Shown: piece after piece, positions 37,659 through 49,334 of the stretch
Numbering within the stretch: position 1 is the stretch's first letter
Layout of the letters: each line of letters opens with the position of its first letter
Notes under the pieces: generated by a model
Database searches by the model: none
The model's input: only the letters and a program-made list of their open reading frames with translations
Told to the model about the DNA's origin: nothing
Assembly (NCBI RefSeq): GCF_008831285.2
Contig: NC_045143.1
Span: 11,953,214-12,015,213 of the forward strand
DNA length: 62,000 bases
Source: Nymphaea colorata
Lineage: Eukaryota > Streptophyta > Magnoliopsida > Nymphaeales > Nymphaeaceae
Reading direction: 5' to 3'
Made by a program: the position numbers and the translations under genes

Positions 37659-38158
37659 GAATTATGAGTCCTCCCTTCACTCACTACCTGAAAAGGAAAA
37701 GCTGTGGAGGACTGATATGACTTAAAGTAAAAGGGAAATATACGACATAATTATAGTACAAAGAAAAGCAAAGATGTGCACTATGGAGGGACAAAGATAC
37801 GCACTATGGAGAAGAAAAGCAAAGATGCGTGCTATGGAGACAAATCTGGAAAAAGGAGAAGCAATGGCCGACATACATTAGTCAGAAAAAGACATAAAGG
37901 CAGATTCCTAGGTACGCACTCAGAGTGAATAAACAAAAAGAGCGATCCGATGGAGTCATAAGATGTGCAGTCACTATGCACTAGCCAGATTCGATGGAGA
38001 CATAATATGCACACTAAGGGGAAGGAAAGTGGCTATAAGAAGGTGAAGAAGAGTTCAATTGGGACATCCTCTGTTTCATCCTCAAACTCTAGAGCTCTCC
38101 TCCTAGTTTCTGCTCACTCTCTTCTATTAACCCCTTGTTCTACATAACCCACCCATTT
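37659..38158 (+). promoter_or_regulatory. viral intergenic region with pregenomic promoter
   Basis: About 500 bp without ORF between the terminal gene and the primer site. It contains three close repeats of CACTATGGAG/GCTATGGAG with AAGCAAAGATG (37765-37840) and a TATA element CTATAAG at 38033-38039. The layout (enhancer-like repeats, TATA, short leader, primer site) matches caulimovirid promoters. It is present only in E2. Confidence 0.65.
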
Positions 38159-38170
38159 TGGTATCAGAGC
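38159..38170 (+). promoter_or_regulatory. viral minus-strand primer-binding site, tRNA-iMet
   Basis: TGGTATCAGAGC, twelve bases complementary to initiator Met tRNA. There is no LTR on either side, as expected of a pararetrovirus. About 120 bp downstream of the TATA element. Confidence 0.88.
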
Positions 38171-38545
38171 CTTGACCAATTTAATTTCTAGAATATTTGT
38201 AAGTAAGGAGTTTGTAGTAAGTGAGACAATGGATTCTCTTCAAAGAGTTTCTGAAACAAAAAGGGAAAGTATGGCCTCTTTCAAAGCGGAATTAGAATCT
38301 GAAATAGCTGTAAGTATGTATGTTCTGATTATGCATATGGAATAAAAAGTTTGTTTTCCTGAGGAATATTGTTTAATTGTTTAGTAGCATAGTATGTCTG
38401 TTTAAGTTTAAAATTTTGTTAGTAATTTGCTCTTTCCAATAGTCTATTATAAGAAAGGTTGGTAATGAGGGAGAGTCTAGAGAGATTCCAAGATGCAAAG
38501 GTCCTTGGTAAGTACCCACAAAGGCAAGAGGTTGATCGGGGAAAA
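38171..38545 (+). repeat. viral leader region, first copy of a direct duplication
   Basis: Matches 39707-40085 at high identity, with small indels. Includes the short leader ORF (38229-38345) and two GTAAGT donor-like sites (38310 and 38508). Confidence 0.88.
38229..38345 (+). CDS. viral short leader ORF, 38 codons
   Basis: The first ATG after the primer site opens a 38-codon frame ending at TAA. The second copy (39765-39881) has the same length and a similar acidic sequence (E-L-E-S-E-I), so the frame is conserved between copies. A strong donor, GTAAGT, lies at codon 28 in both, so the ORF may be the first exon of a spliced message, as known for some caulimovirids. Function unknown. Viral fossil, not a host gene. 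Confidence 0.5.
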   Translation: MDSLQRVSETKRESMASFKAELESEIAVSMYVLIMHME

Positions 38546-39703
38546 CAGAAGAATTGACAGAAGAATATACACTTCAGAGAATTATATTTGATGAAAAAAT
38601 CTTCCAACAGATTGAGCAACAAGAAATTGACAACAGTAAAGAAAAAATATTTGTATTCCCACTTATCGGCACATACCAGGAATCAAGAATTTACTAAAAA
38701 AGAAAACAGAAGAATACTATGTAATAAATAAAAGAGAACATGTAATAGATATATACCAAGTCACAGGGACAACAAGAGTATCCCTAATCAGTAGACTAGG
38801 AATTAAAGAAGAACTAAAACAACTAAAACTTACTACACCAATGAAGTATGTATATTTTGGAGGAATTTAAATACTAGTTAAAGCATGTTTTAAAGAAGGA
38901 ATAAATATACCATTGGAATTATATTTAGCAGATGATAGAATAATTTACCGTATTGAGAAAGCCATTATAGCCAAAATAAAAGGAAATCTAATATATCAAA
39001 AACTAAAATTTGTAATAAAACCAAATTTCACAATAAGCCTAACAAACCAAAATATAAACAGAAGTGTAGTATTATATTGAAAATTATGAGGAATCCAATT
39101 TGAAAAAGGATGTAAAGTAATGATGATAAAAGGTAAAAATATGTATGTAGTTACCAATAAATATAAAATATCAGCCAAACGAAGAAACAATGACACAATA
39201 CCAATAGATAATCCTTATAGACAATTAATAACCGTAATAAATGATTATGAACCATATTATACAGAAAATGAACAAAATGAATTACAAATAATTAAAAGTA
39301 GACTAAGAATAAGTGACCACAAAGAAGAAACAAGTTATAAACATAGTCAATTTTATGTCAAAGGAATAATGGATGAAAAATTCAGAAAATTACTATAAGA
39401 TAGAGGATCAGAAGAAAACTATATAACACCAGATCTAATTGAAAATGATATTGTATTACCCAGTAATCATAAATATAAGGATATCCAGGAAAACATCATT
39501 ACAAGCAAAGGAATAGTTAGTAAATAAATAACTATAGCAAACTATAAATTTGAAATTGCTTTTGAAATACAAGAACAACGGAGTGATGGACAAATAGATA
39601 TAATATATTGTAATAGATGGTTAAACAAATATGATAATTACCGAATAGAGAAAAACATAATTGAAATCCAAAGTATGGGAAAAAGAATAATTATCCCTAG
39701 ATA
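38546..39703 (+). pseudogene. viral movement protein and retropepsin-like block, E2 copy
   Basis: E2 jumps from the leader straight to here, omitting the coiled-coil ORF and coat protein. The movement protein (38546-39340) matches the 30K-type protein of E3: Y-V-Y-F-G-G-I near 38850, A-D-D-R-I near 38930, and an open C-terminal part (39120-39398). It is followed without a gap by an aspartic-protease-like block: D-R-G-S-E-E-N-Y-I-T near 39400 and R-W-L-N-K-Y near 39615. A TAA stands directly before the D-R-G-S motif, and other stops are scattered. The movement protein would act at plasmodesmata; this copy cannot be expressed whole. Confidence 0.78.
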
Positions 39704-39706
39704 TTG

Positions 39707-40085
39707 ATCAATTTAATTTCTAAAACATTTGTAAGTAAGAAGTAAGTAGTAAGTAAGTGAAACAATGGAGTCTGTTCCAAAAGTTTTCGAAACAAAAAGG
39801 GAAAGTATGGCTTCTTCTGAAGAGGAATTAGAATCTGAAATACTTGTAAGTATGTATATTCTGATTATGCATATGGAATAAAAAGTTTGTTTTCCTGAGG
39901 AATATTGTTTAATTGTTTAGTAGCATAGTATGCTTGTTTAAGTTTAAAATTATGTTAGTAATTTGCTCTTTTCAATAGTCTATTATAAGAAAGGTTGGTA
40001 ATGAGGGAGAGTCTGGAGAGATACCAAGAGGCAAAGGTCCTTGGTAAGTACCCACAAAGGCAAGAGGCCGATCGGGGAAAACATA
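39707..40085 (+). repeat. viral leader region, second copy
   Basis: Repeats 38171-38545, including a 38-codon ORF at 39765-39881 and GTAAGT at 39846 and 40044. It lacks the promoter and primer site. Confidence 0.88.
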
Positions 40086-41047
40086 TGACCATATGATGAG
40101 GAATCTAAAAAGACAGATCTCAAAGTTGACATTTTTCTTATAATAACTAGTGGATTTTGACTGATTAGCAGTAGACAAAACTTGAATAGTACACACTATG
40201 ACACTAGATAATTATATCAAATTCCTAAAGTAAAATGCTTGAAACCATTATGACAGAAAAGACAGTAAACATGGTTGAAGTACTTGATAATTTACGAAAA
40301 GATTTAGTCATAATTTCTTAAAACCATAAAAAGATATGTAATATTTTGATGGATCTGATCCAAAAAATTGAAAATTGAAAACCAGAAATCCAAAATGTAG
40401 ACTTGGAAAAAGGATTAAATTATATATCCAGTCAAGTAGACAAATAACATATCAGAAAGCTATTTATAACCAAAATCTAATCATAGGAAGAACTATCATA
40501 GAAACATGCATATGAATAACCGCGAGTATGAAATTAGCACCCACAAAGTAATAATATATAGACAGAAATGTGGACTTATAAGAACTAATCTAGAACAAAA
40601 ATTCCTAGAAAGAGACAAAGATGACCTAAGCCTAATTATAGATGAACAAGAAATGAAAACCAAAACCACATTGAAAAGGATGAATAGATTAAATAAAGAA
40701 AATAGTAAAAATAAGCAATTAAGTTAGGACCAGAAAGAAAAATCAGAAGAAGGTAGCAATTCAACATAATATAAAAATGAATTACAAGAGATCCTAGAAG
40801 TACTCAAAGAAATAAAAGAAGAGTTAAGAGAGATTAAAAGACAGAACACAAATTTAGAAGAAAAAATAAATACTGTAATACAGACAAAAGAGGCTAATGA
40901 AGAAGAAGATAAAGTAGAAAGAATATTTGGAATTAATTTAACAGATAACTCAAATAATGAAGATGAAAGCTGCGAACCTAGCATAACTTGTACAGAATTA
41001 ATGAAAAAACCAAAACAGTTTGAGGTAAATAAGAACACTACACCAAG
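40086..41047 (+). pseudogene. viral coiled-coil ORF, E2 copy
   Basis: Corresponds to 51.0-52.0 kb on the opposite strand. The frame is broken by stops but clearly readable: a first part rich in N-I/V-L-D-N-L-R-K heptads, then a K/E/N-rich coiled coil (L-K-E-I-K-E-E-L-R-E-I-K-R) around 40800-40870, and an acidic tail. It breaks off at about 41047 in the middle of the acidic tail, where the purine/pyrimidine insertion begins. The role is unknown; a virion-associated or N-terminal coat-type function is possible. Confidence 0.7.
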
Positions 41048-41952
41048 GTAGCGTTTGATGGCTGGAAATATGTTTTTGGAAAGAAGTTTCCATAATTTTA
41101 TTTCTGGAATTGGTGAATGGGAAATAAGATTCCATATTTCCAAAACCACGTTGTGTTTGTTAACTTGGAATTATTTTTCTGGAAAAAAATTTCTTTGTTT
41201 GATGTCGAAAAATTACAATTGGTGGAAATGGTGGAAATGGTGGGTTGCGGTGGAAAAAGGGAGCAAGGGAGGAAGAATGGAGGTGGAGGAAGAAGGGAAG
41301 GAGGGGGGAGGAAGGTGGAGGAAGAAGGGAAGGAGGGGGAGGAAGATGGAGGAAGAAGGGAAGGAGGGAGGAGGAAGAAGGGAGGTGGAGGTAAAAGGGA
41401 AAGAGGGAGGAGGAAGAAGGGAGGTGCTCTGGAGCAATAGGAGGTGCTCGCTCCCTTCACCTCCCTTCTTCCTCCACTTCCCTGCTTCCTCCTCCCTCCT
41501 TCCCTTCTTCCTCCGCCTCCCTTCTTCCTCCTCTCTCCTTCCCTTCTTCCTCCACCTCCCTTCTTCCTCCCTCACTCCCTTCTTCCTCCTCCCTTCTTCC
41601 CTTCTTCCTCCTTCATCCTCCTCCCTCCTTCCCTTCTTCCTCCTTCCTCCTTCCCTTCTTCCTCCTCTCTCCTTCCCTTCTTCCTCCGCCTCCTTGCTTC
41701 CTCATCCCTCCTTCCCTTCTTCCTCCACCTCCTTGCTTCCTCCTCCCCTTCTTCCTCTGCCTCCCTTCTTCCTTCGCCTCCCTCCTTCCCTTCTTCCTCT
41801 GCCTCCCTTCTTCCTCTGCCTCCCTTCTTCCTCCTCCCTCCTTCCCTTCTTCCTCTGCCTCCCTTCTTCCTCCTCCCTCCTTCCCTTCTTACTCCGCCTC
41901 CTTGCTTCCTCCTCCCTCCTTCCTCCATCTCCCTTCTTCCTCCCTCTTTCAT
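41048..41952. other. insertion with purine-rich then pyrimidine-rich minisatellite
   Basis: Starts with GTAGCGTTTGATGGCTGG and about 200 bp of AT-rich sequence typical of a DNA-transposon end. A purine tract (about 41255-41430, GGAGGAAGAAGGGA units) and then a pyrimidine tract (about 41450-41945, CCTTCTTCCTCCTCC units) follow. The two tracts are mutual complements around about 41440 and could form a long imperfect hairpin. The long Ser/Leu/Pro or Gly/Glu/Lys frames here are low-complexity artefacts. No matching right terminus or target duplication was found. Confidence 0.75.
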
Positions 41953-42740
41953 GTTCAACTACCTCTTTGGTAATTCCAATTTTGATGCAATATATGGGAG
42001 GTAATATTTGTTCTTTGAGTATTTCTGCTTGAACATTTGACATTTGACGCATATACTCTTACATAGACTAATGGTTCCTTAGTTACTTCAAGGTAACGTT
42101 TGACGGCCTTACATAGTTCCAGTATTTGTTCCACTTCTTTTCTGGATTGTGTGTAAACTGTATGCAGGAGTCCATAACTATGTGTCATCCTGACTAGACT
42201 TGGGTCGGTTTCTGGATATGCAATAAGTTTATTTAGACCTGGATATGGTATGGTAATATACGTTTTTCCTTGTGTAGTTTTTCTTTGGGGTTCTTATTTA
42301 GGTAGTCAGTTATTTTCTTTAAGTTTCTTAGATAGTTGTTTGCTATCATGGACTGGCTTTCTTTCTTTTCCTACTGCATAGTTTGGACATAAGTCTGGGT
42401 CTGAGGTGGTATGAACTGGACTTGTTTTATTTGAATCTGAGGTTTCTGGAATTTACTATGTAAGATTAGGTTTTTAAACCTGGGTTTGGCTGGTATCGTT
42501 ATCTCTTTTGGTTTTTCTTCTTCTAGTTTAGGTTCCTCTATTCTAGGTTTTACTATTTTCATTTTTGTCCTAACTGGTTCTTCTTTTACTAGTAGTTCTT
42601 TTAATAAAGTTTCCACTTGTTCTTTCCAAGGTTTTAAGATTTCTAAGTTTGACTCTAAATTTATAATTTTGATCTTTTGCATCTACAAAATCAAAACCGT
42701 TTATCTCAAGAGAGAAAGTCCGCATACAGATTTTCTACTG
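41953..42740 (-). pseudogene. viral terminal ORF downstream of RNase H, E3 copy
   Basis: Minus-strand partner of 36608-37440. Open pieces are 42371-42682 (basic, proline-rich, repeated K-P-R) and 41955-42188 (E-V-E-Q-I-L-E-L-C, then Y-V-R-V-Y-A). It keeps the segment that E2 has lost. The reading ends where the pyrimidine-rich insertion abuts at 41952, so the C-terminus is missing. Function as a transactivator-type protein is only a positional guess. Confidence 0.6.
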
Positions 42741-44680
42741 ATTTGAGAGTAAGTTCAATTGTAAGTCCGTACACAGTTTCTGCTGATCTTTACTATAGAA
42801 TTGTCTAGTTTTGTATTTATCCAGTACTTAACCTGTGTACTGTATGTTCGAACAATAAATTTGGTGAAGACTACATATATCTCGAAGTGTTCGAGAGAAT
42901 TATATAATTCTAATAACTCTTTTCTGTTTATCTCCCATTTTATTTCATTGTTTTTAAAACTTCCTGAGTGATATCTGCATAAATATTCTGTTTTAGAATC
43001 ATTATATCTATATTTTAAGACTGATTCATAATTATTATCTGATGCATCTGATTCAATTATCCATGCAAATGGTTTGCTTTCATATGGAAATTCTAGTTTG
43101 GGTAATTTTCTACAAATGTCTTGTATTTTTCTGATATATGATCTAACTTTTTCATCCCAATAGTATTCTTTATCTTTCTTAAGCTTTGCTTGTAAAGGTT
43201 TGCAGTATTTAGCAAGATGGGGTATATATTCTCTTATTTGATTAACTAATCATAGGAATAATTGTAGTTTACTTTTTGTTTCTAGGTAATCAAAATGTGC
43301 TATTTTTGTACTATATGGTTTTACATTTTTATACCTGCTTTATCTATTTCGGTTCCTAGAAATTCTATCTAATTTTTACATATGACTACCTTGCTTTTAC
43401 TTAATTCTATACCAGTTTTTTCCACATAGTCCATAAATTCATTTAGTAAGTTGTAATGATCTTCTTTAGTATGACTATATAATAGTATATCATCAATATA
43501 AATTACACAGTTTCTTAGTCCTATAAAATTTTTATATATAAAATTTTGGAAACTTGGGGGCATTTTTATAGCCAAAAGGTAATATATTTCATTCGTAAAA
43601 TCCATTAGAAACTGTGAACGCAGTTAGTGCTTTACTTTCTTCTGTTAGCTTCATATGATAAAATCCGCTTTTGCAGTGAAATTTGCTAAAGTATTTATAT
43701 CCCGATATCTGTTTTAATTTTAGTATTTTATTGGGTATTGGATAGTTGCATGTTTTTGGTTTTAGCATTCATATTTCTATAATCAATCACCATTCTTGTT
43801 TTTTCCCTTTTTTGTTCACTGTGTTTATTTACAATAAAGGCTGGGCTACTATGTTAGAGTTTAATGGTCTAATATATCATTCTCCTTGTAATTCTTGAAT
43901 GTGCTTATCAAATTCTTTTAAATCGTCTAGTACATATTTTAAAGGTTGTTGAGTTATCATGTTGTCTTCAATTATTAATTCAATTTTTACTTCAGTATGG
44001 TGTTTCTCCCAGAGCTTTAATGGATTTTCTGAATAAAGGTTTCCTCATCATTTTGTAATATTATCTAGTTCATTTATTTCATATATTTGTAATAGTATTG
44101 TGTTTACTTTTACTCTATTTAATTTTTGTGTTATTTTGCTATCTCCTTTTTGCCAAGGTGTTTGTTTTCTTTCATTATTTTTAACTATAAGGGCATTAAT
44201 TTTCTCTTTACATAGTGTGGTTAAGATTAAATATTTTTTGTAATTTCAATTCGTAAATAGTTATTTAGGAAAGGTCTTCCTAATATTATCTCTTTTCCTT
44301 CTAGTTTGAATGATATCCTATTTAATTTGATGATTTTCTTCCAGATCTGTATTGTGATGTTCTTAGCTTTGTATTTTATTATATCTTTGGCACCATTAAA
44401 TCCTCTTACTTCTAAAGGAGTTTGTAGTTCTTCCCATATATTTTTCGGTAAACAGATCTTTTTACATAAGTTAATTTGTGCTCTTGTATCTATATGAGGG
44501 GCATAATATCTACTATTATATCCTTTTACTATGATTTTAATTAGTATATAGATAAATTTATCTTTTACTATTGTCATGGGATGTTTATTCGTAGTCATTA
44601 TCTGATTTAGGCAGACTATATTGATGATAATATTTATACACTGTTCTATCCAATGATCTTTCAAGTAGTTCATATTCAAA
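42741..44680 (-). pseudogene. viral protease - reverse transcriptase - RNase H, E3 copy
   Basis: Minus strand. Protease is at 44227-44679: H-I-D-T-R-A-Q-I-N-L-C, ending in I-I-L-G-R-P-F-L, a retropepsin C-terminal signature. RT spans about 43990-43110, with catalytic Y-I-D-D-I-L-L-Y-S in the open piece 43369-43605. RNase H is at about 43090-42800 (I-I-E-S-D-A-S-D and E-I-N-R-K-E-L-L). The RT frame breaks at a five-base G run (43556-43560) exactly as in E1. Other stops are scattered. No integrase follows, as expected for a pararetrovirus. Confidence 0.9.
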
Positions 44681-44699
44681 TCTTGATAATCTCTCTATT

Positions 44700-45665
44700 T
44701 CCTGTAGTCTCTTGTTAATTATTCTTCGCTCTATTTTACCAATAAATATGTGTATCAAGTAGTATATTTTAAAATAATGTTATAGTTTCTCTTTATTTTT
44801 TCTACTAAATTGTGTTTTACATTCTTTAGCAAATGTCTTGGAATTTATTTTAGTTATCATTTTCTCCTTCGTATTCTATATCTGAAATTGATTCCTCTTA
44901 TGATAGGTTTCTAATATCTCTTTACCATCTGTCTATTACTTTTATTATTAGTTTATCAATAAATTGTCTTACAATTATTATTTTTTTTAACCATGGTATC
45001 CATTTGTTTCTCGCTATTAGTTGTACTTATTTTTTATGTTTTATGGAATTGATTGGTACTATGTATGTTATCCCTTCTTTCAATTTTATCATTTTAATCA
45101 AACATTCTGTTTTCTAAGTTTCTATAATAGTACTCATCTTCTAAATAGTCAGTGCAAGAATAATATGTTGGGGTATACTCATATGCTTTGTATTTTTCTA
45201 ATACTAGTTCTTTTAGATTGTTAATAAACTTATATACTAACTGATAAGTTGAGATTATCTTGATTAGCTTCTTTCTTTACATTCTTCAGTGAATTTTGTT
45301 GGGTTAATTCTATTAATTTTTTAAATCCCTGGGGATAATTATTATTTTTCCCATACTTTGGATTTCAATTATGTTTTTCTCTATTTTGTAATTATCATAT
45401 TTTTTTAACCATATATACCAAGTATTATATCTATTTGTCCATCACTCTGTTGTTTTTGTATTTCGAAAGGAATTTTAAATTTATAGTTTGCTATAGTTAT
45501 TTCTTTACTAATTGTTTCTTTGATTGTAATGATGTTTCCTTCGATATGTTTATATTTATGATTACTGGGTAATACAATATTGTTTTCAATTAGATCTGGT
45601 GTTATATAGTTTTCTTTTGATCATATATCTATTAGTAATTTTTTGAATTTTTCATCCATTATTCT
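44700..45665 (-). pseudogene. viral spacer and retropepsin-like block after the movement protein, E3 copy
   Basis: Directly after the movement protein, at about 45645-45330, lies an aspartic-protease-like block. The active-site region reads L-I-D-I-stop-S-K-E-N-Y-I, and the end shows I-L-G followed, after a one-base shift, by W-L-K-K-Y. The E2 copy shows D-R-G-S and W-L-N-K-Y at the same places. The rest, down to about 44700, is a K/I/N-rich spacer without recognised motifs. This is distinct from the protease that precedes RT (44227-44679), so the virus appears to carry two such blocks. Confidence 0.6.
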
Positions 45666-46480
45666 TTTTACATCAAATTGACTATTTATAATTTGTTTCT
45701 TCTTTGTGGTCACTTATGCTTATTCTACTTTTAATTATTTGCAATTCATTTTGTTCATTTTTTGTATAATATGGTTTAGAATCATTTATTACAGTTATTA
45801 GTTGTCTAAAAGGATTATCTATTTGTATTGTGACATTGTTTGTTCGTTTGGCTGATATTTTATGTTTATTGGTAACCACATACATATTTTTTTCTTTTAT
45901 CGTCATTACTTTACATCTTTTTTTTAATTGGATTCCTAACAATTTTCAATATAATACTAGACTTTTGTCCATATTTTGCTCTGTTAGGCTTGTTGTGAAA
46001 TTTGGTTTTAATACAAATTTTAGTTTTTGATATATTAGATTTCCTTTTATTTTGCCTATAATGGCTTTCTCAATTGGGTAAATTATTCTATTATCTGCTA
46101 AATATAATTCTATTAGTGTATTTATTCCTTCTTTAAAACATGCTTTAACTAGTATTTCAATTCCTCCAAAATATACATACTTCATTGGTGTAGTAAGTTT
46201 TAGTTGTTTTAGTTCTTCTTTAATTCCTAGTCTACTGATTAGGGGTACTCTAGTTGTCCCTATGGCTTAGTATATATCTATTACATGTTCTCTTTTATTT
46301 ACTACATAGTATTCTTCTATTTTCTTTTTTTATTAAATTTTTTATTCCTGGTATGCGCCGGATAAGTGGGAATACAAATATTTTTTCTTTACTTTTGTCA
46401 ATTTCTTGTTGCTCAATTTGTTGGAAGATTGTTTCATCAAATATAATTCTCTAAAGTGTATATTCATCTGTCAATTCTTT
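45666..46480 (-). pseudogene. viral movement protein, E3 copy
   Basis: Minus strand. Open pieces are 45946-46185 (Y-V-Y-F-G-G-I, then I-E-L-Y-L-A-D-N-R-I) and 45682-45942 (basic, ending D-H-K-E-E-T-N-Y-K). The hydrophobic-glycine start and the L-x-D-x-R segment fit the 30K movement protein superfamily of caulimovirids. The frame is shifted between the pieces, and stops lie upstream at 46.27-46.33 kb. It lies downstream of the coat protein, unlike badna- and petuviruses. Confidence 0.75.
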
Positions 46481-47649
46481 TTGATATTTTATTTCCTGGG
46501 GAATTTCTATCTCCTTATTCATCTTCATTATATTCATTTTCAGTGTTTGTTTCATGTATAGTTTCTTTTTCTAATATATCAAACTCATTCAATTGCTCTA
46601 TATTTATGAATTCTTCTTTTATAATATTTACTATTTTTTGTTTTATAGGTTGCCTGCACTATTTTGCTATGTGTCCTATCTTTCCGCAGTTGTAACATTT
46701 GCATGTTTTCGGACTTTTTAGGTATTTATTTTTATTTCTTACATAATATTTTTTTCTTTGGGTATTTTGTTTTTAGTTTCTTATATTTGTTGTAGTAATG
46801 TTTTATTTTCCTATATTTTTTATATTGTCTATATCTTTTTTCTTGTTTGCATCCTAATTGTGGTATAAGATATTCTTCACAACACCTATAGAGTGACTGC
46901 ATAATTCCTTTCAATTTTTTGTCTTTAACATATTTTTTGCAAGTTACTTGGTACCATGTTCTTGAAAATTCTATTCTGGCTCTTAATGTATCTTCTTGGA
47001 TTAGTTTTAAAACTTTGGTATACGTTTTCATATATTACATGCGGTAGTTTTGCAAATAGTTATTCTAATGCTCTATTCTTTTCTTCAGTCATTAGTTCAT
47101 ATTGATAATAATATTGGCTAAATAATTTTACATATTTGTCTGGATAGCACATGTCACAGATTGTTAAAGCTGTGAGCTAATTTCAAGCTATTTCTTTCAT
47201 GTTTTTTTGTAGGTTTTATCTATATTTGAATGTAAGAAGTCAGCTTTTATTGTTGTGACATATTTTTCTTGTATATCTAAAGAATTCGTTGTTGTACTTC
47301 CTTTGCCATCAGTTTCTGCTCTTAATGAGTCTTTGGCTGTGTTAGGTAGTTGATCAAACCAGTTTTAAATTTCTAGTGAAGGAATTTTCAATATATTTTC
47401 GTACTATCTTAGCTTCTATTTTTGTTTCAGTTATATGTCTTTCTATTTCTGCTTTGCATATTTCTATCTTTTGTAGAATGTCTTTTGCATCATCCAGATT
47501 TAGAATTTCTTGTCTTACTATATGATCTTCTATCTTTTTCTTTTTTCTACATTCCCATAACTTCTCTGCTCTATCATATTTACTATAGTTGTTATTATGT
47601 CTATTTCTAGTAGGATTTCCTTTGTATGTTCGTGGATCTGTATGATATG
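46481..47649 (-). pseudogene. viral coat protein, E3 copy, C-terminal part
   Basis: Minus strand, interrupted upstream by the solo LTR (47650-51012). Basic helical part at about 47600-47450 (K-K-K-K and repeated K-I-E), the central K-L-P-H-V-I-Y-E-N-V-Y block near 47050, then a lysine-rich stretch (46732-47031). The zinc knuckle at 46656-46697 has a stop in place of its last tyrosine (C-Y-N-C-G-K-I-G-H-I-A-K-stop-C). E1 holds an intact knuckle at the same place. Confidence 0.8.
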
Positions 47650-49334
47650 TGTTTGCATCCCAAAATTTTCATTGGTTTTGGAGTGCTCCAGAAAAATAAG
47701 GTTTTTGTTTTGAAAGAGGAAAGAAAGGGACTCGCCCGTCGGTACGAGGATCGACCGTTCTCGGCGCCTTTACCGGGGGTAATCAACCCAAGGACTATGT
47801 TTATCATTGATGCATTTCGTTTTAACTTAAACATCTTTTTGATTCTATATGCGGTGTAGAAAATATTGAAAGTTTGGAGTTTCAAACTTTTGAAAAGGTT
47901 CTTGAAGAATTGCTTGAAAATGTGAAATGTTTTGAGGAAAAAGTGAAACTAGTAAATATCATTTGAAAAACTTGTGAAAACATTTTGAAATCACTTTAGT
48001 GTTCTCTTAAGACTTTAAGTAGATTTGAGATTTTGCTCTAATTCGGTTACCACCTAACTAGAGCTTCATCCCTTCTTGCTTAAGTTCCTTTGGAGAGGTG
48101 CTTGTGATCATAAGTGAAATAAAGTGGGTGAGAATGCATGGATGCATTTACCCTATATGATTGAAAAAAATGTAAAACATTCCTACCACAACATTCATCT
48201 AATGTCATTCCTACCACAACATACATCTAAGATTTCGTTATTATAATTATTGTATATAAGAAGGAAAAGTTTTTGAAAAGGGATAGAGATTGTAGACCAT
48301 CAAGCATGATTCCAATATTGTGTCATTATTTCGTTTGTGGTCTTATTGAAGTTGGTAAATAGAAAGTTCATGAGATGAGAATGTTAAAAAGAATACAAGA
48401 GATAAAACACTCTTATGAAAGGAAAGAGAGATATAAAGAAAGACATGCATACATGTGTACATACCATCACATATACACATATATAAAAGTTTAAGAGAAA
48501 AAGATGTATTGATTCGAAGAGAAATAGAGATTTTAGAGGAAAAGAAAAATATCATACGCATATATGGGTATGAGAAATGTTATAAGAGAAGATATTTGTC
48601 TTGAAAAGAGGAATAAATATTTGAAAGAGAGGAGATGGAGCACATGTACATACGTATTCATGCACATATGAAAATTTATAAAATAGAAAATGAAAGCATA
48701 GAGAGAGAAATATGGGGGTCATCATGTTGGCATAAATGTATATAACATGTGTATACATCCATACCTTCACAAGATTAGAAAAATCAATGAACAACTTAAA
48801 ATTACCAACTTCAAATTTAATGTGGGCCGGAGGGGAGCTTGGACTCATGCAAGAGTCTAAGCTAAGTCCCTAAGGCCATGTTAGAAGGTTCTTTTTGAAA
48901 ATGTTTTGGAAAATATGATTTATATAAGCATAGAATATTATTATTTGGTTTGTTGTAAGGGATATATTTCTTCCACCGTTGGGTATGGAAGAAAACAAGC
49001 AACATAACGAGGCACTCGTTAGGGTTCCTAATGTGATGATTAAGAAGGAAACTAACGCAAAATGATATGGAAATGCATATTAACATGTACATTTTCGTAA
49101 GGGTTTATCCCGGGTTGGACAAGTCCCAACCTCAAAGATTAATATGAAAATAAAGAGTCCCCAAACCACACTCTTATTCCCGACATGCATTCACATGTAA
49201 GTAAAGAACCAAGCAACTATACATGCATATTATATAGATAACTTTCAAGGAAGGAAAGAAAGAAAGAGGATGATGGAAAAAACAAAGTTCAATTAGGAGG
49301 GAAGACATGATGTAACTATGAATTGATATACCAC

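Noticed and set aside
41055-42032. Long Ser/Leu/Pro-rich and Gly/Glu/Lys-rich open frames on both strands
   Set aside because: They are translations of the purine/pyrimidine minisatellite; every frame is low complexity and they run into viral sequence of another frame.
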